Positions 10,751-23,224 of a stretch of 64,000 nt of DNA are shown here, in pieces (positions within the stretch are counted from its first letter, which is position 1; the number at the start of each line of letters is the position of its first letter). The position numbers were made by a program, and so were the translations under genes. The stretch comes from Marsupella aquatica (taxonomy: Eukaryota; Marchantiophyta), in contig OZ316893.1 of assembly GCA_973895155.1 (NCBI GenBank), positions 24,676,001 through 24,740,000 on the forward strand, given 5' to 3'. The notes under the pieces are model-generated. The model was not told where the DNA came from and did no database searches. It was given only the letters and a program-made list of their open reading frames with translations.

Positions 10751-12194
10751 AGCGTGTTCCTAGTGCTATCATTGAAGACAAGCCTGAATGACCAATTTGG
10801 GGCTAAGGGCTGGAGGTCGGCGCTAGAGTGTCATGTAGCCCCACATAGAGCTCGCAACCCCTCCACTAGGTGCCAAATACTACATTTATGATTCTCCAAC
10901 CACTAGTTGCGACATAAACACTTTGGACACATGTTTTTGCGTTTACTTGGGGCATGATGCACCTTTGGGGAAATCACTCCCAGGTCATATAACTTTGGAG
11001 TGATTTGCCAAAAGTGTCACCATTGATGCATACCATCCTATCCAAAGGGAAATGAAGCCATTTTTTGTCTCTGCAAGAAGTAGCGCAACACCAATGGAAG
11101 ACTATCATCCTTCCATGTAATTGTGTCATGTTTGTGCCTTTGTTTGGATGGGGAATATTCTATTTTGCAAATGAATAGTGACAGGGCAATGAAGGATGTA
11201 GTGTAATCTTTATTGGGTCATTTTTAGACAAATTTGTGTCATAATGCCAATGACTACAAGTAGAGTCATTAAAACTGTTATATGGTATGTCATATAAGTC
11301 AAGTGACTATACTTGTGGTCATTTGTGTGGTCCCCCATGCAGTCATTAAACAGAAGCAAAAATGACCAGTTTGGGGCTAGGGGCTGGAGGTGGGCCCTAG
11401 AGTGCTATGTGGCCTCACATAGAGGTGAGAACCCTTCCACTAGGTGCGGGACACTATACTCATCATTGTCCAACCACTAGTTGCGACATAAACACTTTGG
11501 ACACATGTTTTTGCGTTTACTTAAGACACGATGCACCTTTGGGGAAATCACTCCCAAGTCGTACGACTTTGGAGTGATTTGCCAAAAGTGTCACCATGGA
11601 TGCATATCATCGTTCCAAACACAAAAGAAGCCCTTTTTTGTCTCTCCAAGAGGTAGCGCAATACCATTGGAATGGGCGTGGCAGTGGTGCTTCCCTCTAT
11701 GATGTGTCTGATGTTTAAAGGTATATAAATATTCTGTTTTTGCAAGGAATGTAGAGCGGGTTCTCTCTAGCGGTACTAGGACCTTCATTGGGTCATTTTT
11801 GAACAAAGTCATGTCATAAGTGCCAATGACCACAAATAGGGTCATTGAAATGGTCGTACGGGATGTCATATAAGTCAAATGACTGGACTTGTTATCATTT
11901 GAGGGGTCTCTAGTGCAGTCATTGAAGACAAGCATGAATGACCAATTTGGAGCTAAGGGCTGGAGGTGGGCCCTAGAGTGCCATGTGGCTCCACATAGAG
12001 CTCGCAACCCCTCCACTACGTGTCAAAATACTATATTTACTATTCTCCAGCCACTAGTTGCACCATTAGCAGTTTGGAGCCACGGTTTTGTGTTTACTTA
12101 AGGGATGATATAATCTTGGGGAAATCACTCCCAAGTCATACGACTTTGGAGTGATTTGCCAAAAGTGTCACCATTGATGCATACCATCCTATCT
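10751..12194. repeat. Tandem array of ~577-bp units, part 1
   Basis: The landmark AATGACCARTTTGG recurs at about 10782, 11360 and 11936, giving a period near 577 bp. Each unit also carries CACATAGAGCTCGCAACCCC and CACTCCCAAGTC-type segments, and its ORFs are short and not conserved. The third unit is interrupted by CACTA-1 at 12195 and resumes at 60351 with the expected next part of the unit. Confidence 0.85.
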
Positions 12195-13131
12195 CACTAC
12201 TACATATTGGCCCCTTTTGCGAAGGTGTTTTTTGACGTCGGGAAGGCCTTGCGATGTTAGAACCTTCAGATATTTTGTGATGCAACACGCATCACAATAT
12301 CCCATGCTCTTACCATCACACATTCAAGTTGCGAAGCTACAGACATCGCAATTAATTTTTGATGTTATTGACTTTGCAACGCGTTTAGATACTAGTTGTC
12401 TCGCAACAACTTTGTGAGTCCGCGACCATCGCGACCGTATTCGGATACATTTTGGTTCATAATTTAGTGAGACTAATACTATCACAAATGGTTTGTGAAC
12501 CTATTATGTTCGGAAAGTGTTGTGAAGAATGGTGGGTCGCAAAGTACCGAAGCCAATTTGGTCGCAAGTTTGAGAACGTATTTGTATCACAAGTACCTAT
12601 GGAATTGGATTCACAAGAGGTTCAGAAATTCCTTCCTATCTGGTTCAAAAAATGTTTCGCAAAGAGAGTTGTTTGCAAAGTTTTCAAAATGGAAATTTTT
12701 GAGAGAATACTTTAGAAGATGGAGAATGCATGTGTTTAGGTTATAAGCTAGGGATTTCAAAAAGGTGGCATGCATGAGGATAACTTTTCTAGTGGCTAGG
12801 GTTGCATGTATAGCAGTAAAATGAAATTTCAAAGTCCAAGTGTTTGTAAGACAAAAGAAGAAAATAAATAGGTAAATATAAATAAAACCATGATAGTTAA
12901 TATAATCACAATTATACGCTCACAACAAGTTTTACTACTAGTGATGCATCAAACTTGGTCCTCATCCTCTCCTCTGTTTGACACAATAATAACTTCAGGT
13001 TTTTCTGAGATAATGGAACGAGATCGTGGCACATACGGTATAACAACTGACCACTCCTCTGGGTTTGGTGGGTACGGAATATAGAAACACTGCTCAAGGT
13101 GACTTGGGAATGTAAACGGTTCAGATGTTTG
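12195..13131. repeat. CACTA-1 left subterminal region
   Basis: This region is non-coding apart from chance ORFs. It holds the TIR and variants of the GCGAA/TCGCAA motif (for example near 12217, 12398 and 12539) that recur at the opposite end. In CACTA elements such motifs are TnpA-binding sites. Beyond about 12750 I see only AT-rich sequence. Confidence 0.6.
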
Positions 13132-16100
13132 TCAATGAGATGGTTGAAAGCTAGTTGCTGATGTCTTCAGTCGAGTAAACCCACAATCATCAAGAAGTAC
13201 TGTGCGATTCTCACCAACCAAGTGAATTTTGAACCACTTACACTTGAAGACATACTCTTCAAATTTTGTATCCGCATCATAGGATACAATCAAGATCTCC
13301 TCTATCTTCCCATAGTGAGGCACCACATCTTGGATGACATTGGTGTCATGGCGGCTACTTTGTGAATCCTGCATGAACTGCCCTTGAACTCCACAGTCAA
13401 AAGTTATACCCCTCTTCTCATCAAGGTCAGAAATCCTGAAATGTCTCCCTTGTGTCCACATTGTTGTTCTGGTCTGAACAAGTCTCAAAGGGCCATGAAC
13501 AATTGTTCGAACCTCAGGAGTCATATCTGGAAAATGTGATACACTCTCACCTTGGGCCACCATAGCATCCAACTGAAGTACTTTCTCCCTCATATACTCA
13601 AGGAACTTTGGAAAAATCCTTGGGCGACGACTCCCCCTCTTTGCATCCTCATAAAACTCTCTCCATTCTTCCATCACAGTACTATTACTCAACATGAAAG
13701 TAGTCATCTGTGTCAACTCCACTCCGGTCAGTAAGCATGTTTTTTTGGCTCCTGTTAAACGATCCTCCTCCATTTCTCTCTCTTCCATCCAACTGCGTGG
13801 ACAACTAGGATCAATGGTAGCTAAGATGTTGCTGCAATAGAACATACTCTCAGCTACCAAGTATCCTGTTGCCATGCTCCCCTCCACTCGTGCACGATTT
13901 CATACATAAGCCTTTAACATAGCCATATACCTTTCCAACCAATACATCCAACGACAATGCATTGGACCAGCAATGGCAACCTCCCTCACAAGATGAACAA
14001 GTAAATGTACTTGACAATCAAAGAAGGAAGGAGGGAGAGCCTTCTCTAACTTGCACACTACCTCTGCTGCCAATACCTCCATCCGTGGGATCTCTTCTTC
14101 ATATATTTCCTTTGAGCATATCCATCTCAACAAAGTGCCCAATGACCATAGGGCGTCTTGCACTTCTTCACTGCCCAAGCCTATGATTGCCACAGGAAGT
14201 ATATGTTGTAGTAAACGGTGATAGTCATGTGTCTTCAAATACATTGGCCACTTATGACTATCCTCCATCCCAAAAGCTTTCCGGAGATTGGCACCATAGC
14301 CTGTAGGAAACCGCATCTGACCTATGCGTTGTCGAAACTCTCTTCTTTCACCAACACTCAAAACCCAAGGAGCTGAAGGACGGTGTTCCATCCCTGTTGA
14401 TGCATCAACTGTTATCCATACATTTGGATGTCGTTCTAGATCCTGGCATGCCTCCCTAAAATTATGGTCCTTTTCTCCATAAAAATGCTTGATCAAAGCC
14501 TTCCCAACGTTTCCCTCTATATGCATGGGGTCTAACAAATGATGAATCTTCAACTCTGGCCAATACGGCAATGTGGCTAGTATACTCCACCTCGTCAACC
14601 CACTTCCATCAAATGTCATGGGGTCGTTAGGGTCTGTCACCCTATCAGCTATGGATTTCCAATGTGCAAAGGATGTACGCTTAGGTATGTCACGCTCATC
14701 ACCATTGATCATGTCAAAGTCTGAAAATAGAAGGGGGTCAGACCTCATCTCATGTCCAAGTGGAAGAAACTTGGTATGCCCAAGGTAGATTATCTTGCGA
14801 AGCCATCTTGAGTACTTGGCCATATCTTCAAGGTTTGGACCACAAGTGGAGCATGCCTTATACCCTTGAGTTTGTAACCCTGAAACAAACCCAAACCCTG
14901 CAACAAACCCAAACCAAAACAACTTTCTCAATTAGAGTCAAAAGTTCATGTACATACATAAATACGAGGGACTTCTTTTAAAACAAACTCTCTAATACAT
15001 AAAAAAAACACCAATCCATACCCCTTACCAGGATAGTCATGCATGGTCCACATATTGATTCCCTTCAATTTGAAGACACGTGGTAATCCCCCTGTAGTTT
15101 TTCGACCATCATAGGCCCACACATCGTCCCATAATTTTTGGAGTTCCCCAACCAATAGTGCCAAATAGGTGTCCATGTTTTTTACCTTAGATGGACCTGG
15201 GATAATCAATGATAGCAATAAGAAGCCCTTTTTCATGGACAACCATGGTGGAAGATTGTAATTCATAACAACCACCGGCCAAACTGATGTTGGGCGTCCT
15301 TTCCCACCAAGGGAGTGTGGGCTGACCCCATCCGATGCCAACCCCAACCTCACATGACGAGGGTCATGTGCAAACTCTGGCCATTGTGCCTCCACATGCT
15401 TGTGAGTAGGGGAGTCAACTGGCAACCGCATGACACTGGCCTCTGATCAATGTGTCTTATGCCATACCATCAATTCTACCAAGTCAGAACATCGATACAT
15501 ATGCAACAATCGAGGAATAATGGGAAACCAACGGACAGCTTTCCTAGGCACCTTTTCCGTCAACATGTTGTTGTCATATCGAGGCTCATGACAAATTGGA
15601 CACTCAGTTATGTTGGCATTGGTCTCATGATATAGGATGCAGTCATTCACACAAGCATGAATGATATGATATTCCATACCAATGGATGATAGAACTCTCT
15701 TTGCCTCCTTCCAAGTTCCTGGCAATACATTGTCACTAGGTAACATGAGGTCATGGCAAATTGCAAACAAATCCGATAGAAGGGCATTGCTTGCCTTGTG
15801 TTTTGCCTGAAGATTCATCAATGCCAAGATGGCAGAGAGTCTATTCAAACGAGCACCCCCATAAATAGGTGTTCTAGCATGTGCCTCCGCTTCTTCCCAT
15901 TGTTGTTGACCTTCTGGTGTATGTTGAGGTCGGGGGTCATGTGCAGCATTTGGTGGAGGAGCTCCTTCATTGGGTGGTCCACGTCCTTCACCATCAACGT
16001 CCACACCAAACCAATCTGTCATGAAGTCATCCATGGCTGTCTCCTGGTCCTGCATGACCTCAAAATCTGTCCTAGGTGCCCCTTCATCCAAACCCTCATT

Positions 16101-16214
16101 GTCACTGTCATTGGATGAAGAATCTGTTGATGATGTGACTCCGTCTTGTGGCATGCCCATTTCTTCATATGTAGCTCTCAACCTCCTTGGCAACATATCT
16201 TGACTAGGTCGCAC
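13132..16214 (-). pseudogene. tnp2: Tnp2-type CACTA transposase
   Basis: Read leftward, exons 16214-15028 and 14879-13132 are separated by a 148-bp GT-AG intron. Hallmarks in order are a zinc-finger-like CPICHEPRYDNN, WPEFAHDPRHVRLGLASDG, VVVMNYNLPPWLSMKKGF, a YKACSTCG segment after the intron, LLDPMHIEGNVGKALIKHF, the DUF4218-like LPPSFFDCQVHLLVHLV, and a DUF4216-like C-terminus. This is the full order of a CACTA Tnp2, which cuts the element ends. Two TGA codons (15449-15447 and 13902-13900) stand where relatives typically have Arg, so both are explained by CGA to TGA change. The rest of the frame is open, so inactivation looks recent. Confidence 0.93.
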
Positions 16215-16413
16215 ATTCTATGAACAATACAATAAAGCATTCACAATCAAACTCCAAATTAAATCCCTCATAAGATAAAAACAATATCGACACATATTAT
16301 TAACATACAATGTGAAAGAACATCATAGGTTTAGGGTGTAAACCCTAACTTACAAAATATATGTTCACAAAGCATGAAGGAACATATAAATAATACATGT
16401 CCCTAAAATAAGC

Positions 16414-17567
16414 CTAATCCCACTCATAATGTGTAAACAACTCCTCTCCGACCTTGATGGTCCTAGTAGCTACAACTAGACAATGGTCATGATGATATCT
16501 TTGCCCAGATGGTGCTGGAGGGGGACCATCAACAAAAACCCATTCACAGTTTTTCCTACGCTTAGGCCGGGTCCCCACATTACTGTTAATGAAACCGGCT
16601 ATATTTCCACTACGGATGGGATCACCATCAATTATACGTTGTTCACTATACTTCCTAGTGCAACCATCAAAAGTATCCATGTCCAATGCATAAGTCTTCC
16701 ACTCAGGGTGTTGTACAAGGAGCATGTTCCAATGTCTCCGCTTGTAAATGGGTCCACCATATGGGAACAACGTTGGTCCATCTTGAGAGCGCCCTTTTCC
16801 ACCCATATAATCCACAATGATGTCCTGGCAAGAAAAAATTCCATACCCATGTCTCTCCCCTAGTGTAGAACTTTTGACAATCCAATGTCTTCCCCAAACC
16901 TCTATTTCCTCACCATAGGTTATATCACATGGCAAACCAAGGCAATCAGGATTCCAATCCTTTATGATAGGAACACATTTCCCTGTGAATGTACAAGGTC
17001 CCCACCTACCATCAACCCTACAGGTGTACTGATCAACTTCCCCTCTAGGTTGCCTTTTAGACCATTTTTTTCCCTCGTGTAACAATACCATCACCCTGAA
17101 CTGTCCCAACACCACTTCGCTCTGCTGCAACTAAACGGAAAGCTTGTGAAAGGGCCGAGCCTATAGCATCTAGAACTCCTTGTGAGGGAACATAGGGTGC
17201 TGGTGCCGTGGGTGTAGGCCTATTAGATACCTATAGGGAACAAATCCAACAAAGTGATTGTAAACTTCCCCAACTTATCATGCTAGCAATATTTATTGAA
17301 TAAAAAATAAACCATAGTAAGTTTACAAATCACCGTATGGGATGAAGAGGCTCCGGGTGTAAGACCTCGATGTTGTCCATATCGAGAAATATGGTCTGCA
17401 CATACATATGACTTCTGGACAACCATCCCCACACATTTTTTACAACTGCAAAGTTGGCGTGGTGGACCACTAGGTCGACGAGCGGCTGTTTCAGGCTGAG
17501 GAGGAGGATCTATGTCCTCATCAGAGGAGGAGTCTGATGTGGTGGAAGTTGTAGAGGATGAAGACAT
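16414..17567 (-). pseudogene. SET-domain protein carried by CACTA-1
   Basis: A first exon (17567-17366) encodes a Ser/Pro-rich start and a small Cys cluster (CSCKKCVG). The main exon starts at or above 17218 and ends at 16414. The C-terminal half has SET-domain features: GERHGYGIFSCQDI, GNIAGFINSNVGT (the N-FIN element that binds the methyl donor) and HCLVVATRTIKVGEELFTHY (the GEEL...Y active-site strand). SET proteins transfer methyl groups to lysines, often on histones. The frame shifts once in a T7/A7 run (17066-17072). The gene lies directly upstream of Tnp2 on the same strand inside the element. The exact exon joints are not settled. A pre-SET or AWS domain was not seen. Confidence 0.75.
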
Positions 17568-17673
17568 CTGGCAAGTGGAAGATTTGGAATAGCAAGTTAG
17601 TAAACAAATAGCTAAAACGATCATTTGTAATCCCTACGTAGACATATTAAACTGAAATGAAAGGAAAAAATAC

Positions 17674-17965
17674 CTTTATGAGACCCGGGCTCAGCAATGC
17701 CTATAGGTCTTTTGGTCCAAACTTGATGAACCCAATCTGGAAGTAGGAGGGAGAAATCTGCAAATATACAATGAATTAAGCAATGACTTATGGTAAACTA
17801 TAGAAAGGGATGATAGACCCTCAAGTTACAGTAAAAATAAAAAATGCCAGGAAAACAAGCTTTACCTTTCAGATGCCCGAGCTCTCGGAATGCATATGCA
17901 TTAGCCAAAACTTTCAAAACAATGGGGAAGTGCCCTGCAACTCCTAGAGTGTTCCACCCCTTCAT
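17674..17965 (-). other. Two possible short exons upstream of the SET gene
   Basis: Open segments 17965-17866 (starting MKGWNTLGVAGHFP) and 17757-17674 (LLLPDWVHQVWTKRP) have GT donors, and the second also has a good AG acceptor. They join each other in phase but not to the ATG exon at 17567. They may be 5' exons of the SET gene in a decayed state or part of a separate short gene. No family was recognised. Confidence 0.35.
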
Positions 17966-18009
17966 GTTAATGAAATAAAGAAAGCATACCCTCAATTAGA
18001 ATAAAACCT

Positions 18010-18304
18010 ACCCTAAACATGAACATATAAAACCATTACCCAAACCCCTCAGCTAAAACCTTACTCAAACCCCTACCTTAAACCCTAACTCAAACTCCAT
18101 CCTAAGTTACCTATCCATATTCCCTGATTACCTATCAAACCCTTACCCAAAAATTCTAACCCAAACCCCTCAATTAAAAATGAAACACAACTTAGAATTA
18201 AAATGGAACCCAACCCCTATATTTAAAACCTAACCCAAACCCCTAAACTTAAACCAAAATCAAGCCCCTACCCTAAACCCTAACCCAAACCCCTAAACTT
18301 AAAC
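18010..18304. repeat. Degenerate CCCTAAA-like tract inside CACTA-1, left of gypsy-1
   Basis: The tract is C-rich with many ACCCTAACCCAAACCCCTA variants and a locally duplicated ~50-bp unit. Gypsy-1 inserted here at AAAC (18301-18304), and the same unit continues at 56647 on the other side. It lies in the presumed divergent promoter region of CACTA-1. Confidence 0.75.
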
Positions 18305-18662
18305 TGTCATGCCGAGGGACAGTGCCTCTTATGCACATCGGCATGTCCCTTGCCTGCCCGCTAGGTATGTAGTTAGGGCTAGTGTACTACCTGAGTTAGC
18401 GACATGTTCTTGTAGCAAGTCTGGGCCGTTCTTGAAGCAAATGTGCTTGTTAGTGTGACGCCAGGACTTTGCTTGCTTAGGGCATGTCTTTCTTTGTGGG
18501 TTTTCAGTTCTTCTTGAATTGCTGTCGACAGAGCTCAGACAGTGCTCGTCGGTTCCGTACACGGGATTCACACAGTGATTCGTTAGATGCTCCCGGCTGA
18601 TCTTGGCATCCCGCCAGTTTTCGATTCGATTTCAGTACACTTGTTTCTATCACGCCTTTTAT
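18305..18662 (+). repeat. Gypsy-1 repeat A1 (358 bp)
   Basis: It matches A2 (56113-56470) over its full 358 bp with about seven differences by hand count. It begins right after the TSD with TGTCATGCCGAG. Homology ends sharply at CGCCTTTTAT, followed by TCAAGAAGAACT, which is not in the 3' copy. No tRNA-type primer site starting with TGG directly follows. Confidence 0.9.
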
Positions 18663-20194
18663 TCAAGAAGAACTGCTGAGTTGCCAGCGAGGGGAAGAAG
18701 GTAGGAGACATTCTTGTCTCAGCTGCTTATGTCGGTCCAGACAATTCCCGTCGAAGTCGGTGCAATTTCTTTGAGCAACAATGGAGGGACGGGTTGAAAT
18801 TGTGAGTTTAATGTCGCGTTATGTGTAAGTATACACATAAAGCTTCTATTGGAACCCAACTTTTCCTTCCCAGGTGTGTCCGCGATCCCTTCCGTTGAAT
18901 GTTGCCTCCGTCGATTGCCGGCCGCAGCATGACCTACTTCCGACTGCCATTCGATTGCCGCGAAGTGGAGGCGACTTGCTGCTGATCAACATATGTGAGG
19001 CCATTTTTGGTGTTTCCCGGCCAATTTCTCTCCTTTTTCCATTTTGTTCAGGCAGCTCCCGTCGCGAGCTGTTTCTCGGCCGAGACCCCTTTTCTTTACT
19101 TGGCAGCTGCCGTCGTGAGCTGCCTCCTAGTCCTGCCGTTGCCCTACCTGCAGCCTGAGTATACACATGCGGGGCTCATCAATGCCCAAAGCCGCGCATA
19201 GGGCCGCGCGCCTTCCCTTCGCTCCTCCTTACTCACATAGGGGGGGTCCCGTTTTTCTTTCGCCTCCCCCTCGCCTCGTTTTAGCCTCGACCTTCCGTTG
19301 CCAGCATTAAGAGAGGGGGGGAGTACAGACTCCCTTCTCTTGGGAGTAGATTTTCGCACAAGGAGGGAGAGGGCACGAGGCCCTATGAAGCATTAAAAGC
19401 AGGGGGGAGGGGAAGTTGAGCACAACCTATCAAGCCAGGGGGAAGCGAGTGCCAATAGAGGGCTCGAGGCCCTAGGCAACATTAAAGCAAGGGGGAGGGG
19501 GAGTCGAAGCAGCAGCGCAAGGAGTGGGCACGAGGCCCTAAGCAACATTAAGGAGGGGTGGGGGAGTTAGTCGCTCCCTTCTCTTCGGGAGCACATCAGG
19601 AGCCAGGAGGGGGCGCAAAGCCCTATGCAGGGCCCGAGCCATTGATTGAATCACAGTGGTTTGTGCATAGGCTGTCTTAATTGGGGCCCCATTTCTTTTC
19701 TTTCGCTACGCCCTCGCCTCGCTTCCTCGCTTGGCCGCGCCTTTTCCTCCTTAATTAAGTGCTTCGCAGCCTGTACGTACATAGGGTCTCGTCACTTTTC
19801 CAGTGTGCTTGATACTTCCCGGGTCCACATCGGGGCGCGATGTATACACTTAACCGAGCCCCATGTTTGTACATTTGCAAGGGCCCCATGTATATACTTA
19901 AGGGGGGGCCCAGGTTTACGTTTTTAAGGGCCCATTTTTTTCGGATTTCTTTGCTGCCGCAACATGTCATCTGCATAAAGCTGAGGGCCCGGCATATTCA
20001 TCAGACAGTCAATCCAGCAAGCATAACACCAGTACAATTGGAGTTTTTAAGGGTCTTTTCTTTGCTGACGGTTTTTCTGTGTGTTTACACATTCGACACA
20101 TTTCTGCCTTGCACCGTTTATTTCCTAGCCTTGGGGCTGCCATTTCTTTTTCTTGTCAGTTTCTTTCCCATTGGCACCCAGGTGAGCATGCAAC
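18663..20194 (+). other. Gypsy-1 leader, no convincing gene; G-rich imperfect repeats
   Basis: This is a long leader between repeat A1 and gag. From about 19340 to 19640 there are three to four imperfect repeats of roughly 80-100 bp, sharing GGCACGAGGCCCTA and a GGGGGAGGGG run. Short ORFs (for example 18874-19158) show no recognisable domain and may be chance. Confidence 0.5.
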
Positions 20195-22496
20195 ATGTCA
20201 GCCCACGAGCCAGGAGGTAGCAACACATCGCCACCGACACCCAGGTACCATTTACGGAGTGATCCACGACCATTGGTGCCAATTTCATTGGAGTCTCGGC
20301 AATTTCGACGATGTCCACAGATTGCAGCAGCACCCACACCACGCAATCCTTCTGCTCAATTTGGCGGTCGCTTCACTACTAACCCAAAGCCTGCTATCAC
20401 TTCCTTGCCATTTACCCCTTCTGCATCAGTGGTTGTTCTAGCTTCACCGACATACAGCATGGATGCTAGCCACTCATCTGGCCGCATTGAGCGCTTCAGC
20501 GGGCGGCCAGGCACTATTTCTTTATGTGAGTTCAAATCCACTTTCTACACTATCGTTTATGAATTGGAGTTGAAGTACGGCAGCAATTTCACAAATGCTT
20601 TTGCATTTAAGCAGCTAGCCAGGTATGTGCACCATGAGGCTTTGGATGTGTATGAGCAGCACTCTCAACGGCTGCTTGCTGTCACACAATTGCCTAACCC
20701 TACCTATGCCAGTGCAATTGCGGCTGCCTCACAATTGGCATTACAAAATGCCATTGCAGCCCATGCTGTTGCTCCTGCCACTTCCCCTCCTACTCCAGTT
20801 CCTACCACTGTGCTAGTTACTCCCACTATCTTGGCACAGGCTACATCAGGCATTTCTCCCACCATTGATTCCCCTGCCTTTGCTGATCCAGTGGCTGAGT
20901 TTTTCTAGGTTCTTGAATTGGGATTCCCCATCAAGAGTGCTGACAAAATCATGCAGTTGGCCACCTTTGTGAGGCAGCGCGATGAAACATTGAAGATGAT
21001 TTACCGGCTTCTCAAGCTGAAGGAGGACACCCAGAGCATCACTGACCTGGAAGCTGCTCATCGCTATCTTCGCGCATTGGAGGGCACACCAGCTCTCCAT
21101 TCACAAGTGTTGCAGCAAGTATTCTCAGAGTTTGGAGATAGCTACACCCTGCTCAATGTCTATGACACTGCTGAGAAACTTGAGTTGGCCCATGCACATT
21201 ATGAGGCCAGTATTGCACGTCCACCGCGATCCAGGTACCAGGCTGCTGCCCCTACATTGGCCACCCCTTCCCGTGTGCCACAGTATGGTTCCAAGACCAA
21301 GCCAGCCCATGCTGCTTTCATGCTGCCATCTTGAAACTACTGTGGTAACCCCAATCACAAGGCTAATGACTGTGATATTGTTGCTGAGGACCTGTCTTGT
21401 GATTTTTGTGGAAAAGTGGGTCACTTGGAGGCAGTTTGTTTTGCCAAATTCCCAGAGAGGAAGCAGCTACAACAGCAGGCCCCTGCTCCTGCTTCCACTC
21501 CCCCACCAGCTAGGAGGGCTCCTACTACATCAACTGCTCCTCCTTCCAGTGGCAAAGCATCCAGTGCCAACAAACCGCCCAAGCAGCAACAGAAGCAACC
21601 AGCTCAGAAGGAGGCTCACAACGCACAGGCAACTCAACTCCAGTCTCTGACTCATGAGGTTGAGTCCCTACGTGCCCAACTTGCCAACATCAAAGGCAAG
21701 TCAACTGCCTCTGCTGGTCCTTCTCAACCGGCTGGTCACGTGCAACCCATCCCTGGCCCAGGCACCACTGACAGTTCAGCACCTCTACCCCGCTCTTTCT
21801 ATGGCTTGCCATTTGATGCTCATATGGATGAGTGTGTGCTATCCTCTGCTCCACAGCCTGGCCTTACAGCAGAATTTTCAGATTCATTCTACCCTTCCTA
21901 TTTTGCTTACCAGCAGGCCAGTGTTGCTTCCCGTACTGCTCCCACCCGCCGCATTGTATAGGCTGATGGTCTTGCTGCTGGTCCTCTGACTAGAGCCAGG
22001 GGAGCTCGGGCTGTCATGCCCCAATCCTTTCAGCCACTCACACTTGCTGAAGAGCGCACCTTGTTGGCGAGGGGGGAGGGAGCTGTAGCTATATCCATTC
22101 CACCACCAGGTGCTGCTAACATTTCACAGGGAGTTGTTTCTCCTGAGCTGCTTGAGCATTTCACCTCCGGTATGGCACAAAGGATTCTTACAACTCCACT
22201 TTTCAGTTGCCATGATTTACAACTGGATGCTAGAGCTGTCATCAGAGCGCTAGAGGGCTCACTGCATTCTTCATCAGCCCCTGTGACACCGGTTTTGGAG
22301 GTCCAATCTCATGTACATACTGGATCTTCTTCTTCTCCATTACATGCTTCCACTAGTTTGGCTATCCCAGTACCAATTTCCAGTGGTAGAGATGATGGTA
22401 TTGCTGCAGATTGTGTGACCAGAGCTACACTGGATTCTGGTCATGCTGCTCCATCTTTCCTGACTATGCTGTTGAGTGGAAAGACCGTGGACACTA
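20195..22496 (+). pseudogene. gag: Gypsy-1 gag and start of the polyprotein
   Basis: The ATG at 20195 (MSAHEPGGSN) begins a Gag with a Pro/Thr-rich start and a capsid-like helical region (IERFSGRPGTISLCEFKSTF and onward). Two CCHC knuckles follow at about 21338-21455 (CGNPNHKANDC and CDFCGKVGHLEAVC), then a coiled coil and linker. Stops interrupt a single frame at 20906 (TAG), 21332 (TGA) and 21959 (TAG). E2 splits the frame at 22497. The frame resumes at 50817 leading straight into the protease, so Gag and Pol were a single ORF. Gag packages the RNA, and the knuckles bind nucleic acid. Confidence 0.85.
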
Positions 22497-22539
22497 ATCA
22501 GCCTATTCATTAAAAGTGTATTATTATTTGATTTATGTA

Positions 22540-22860
22540 CATTTGGGCAATGAAAAGTGTACTTTTGGGCTTGGAAAAGTGTACATTTGGCCAATGAAAA
22601 GTGTACATTTGGGGATAAAAAAGTGTACAATTGGTCTAAAGAGTGTATATTTGGGCAATGAAAAGTGTACATTTGAGCATCAAAATATGTACATTTGGCT
22701 TAAAAAGTGTACATTTTAGTACATTTGGCCTAGAAAGTGTACATTTGAGTGAAAAAAGGATACATTTGGCTTAAAAAGTGTACATTTCAGTGCATTTAGT
22801 CTAGAAAGTGTAGCTTTGAGTGCAACAAAGAGTACATTTGGCCTAAAAAGTGTACATTTT
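22540..22860 (+). repeat. E2 left subterminal array of AAGTGTACATTTGG motifs
   Basis: About a dozen copies of AAGTGTACATTTGG occur at irregular 20-35 bp spacing just inside the left TIR. The same motif in the same orientation recurs inside the right end (50680-50775). The region 22861-23224 shows nothing more than AT-rich sequence. Confidence 0.9.
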
Positions 22861-23224
22861 CCTGAAATTTTTTATTGTACTAATCATTTAAAATAAAGAA
22901 ATTAATAAAAAATATTTTTAATTATGCAGAAAAAATAAACATTCATATTCATAATAATCAAAAGTTTAGAAAATGAGTAGATAGTCTACTAAGTAACTAA
23001 ACACTCAATGGCATGGTCTCACAATATATATAACTCTTACATAAAAACTAGTAACTATCTAATTATACCTTAGCTAGTGACAACTAAGTGTACTTGTCCA
23101 TCCTTTGGAGATAACTTTGGACAGTTTGTAGAACATTTCGAGGAATCTTCAAACCTCTGCCAACCATGTTTTCTTCCTTCATTCCAGATTTAAAACCATA
23201 CATTGCAGAATTTGCATACTGCCA

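Noticed and set aside
18874-19359. Leader ORFs of gypsy-1 as genes
   Set aside because: They overlap on both strands in GC-rich sequence and show no domain, codon pattern or conservation to support them.
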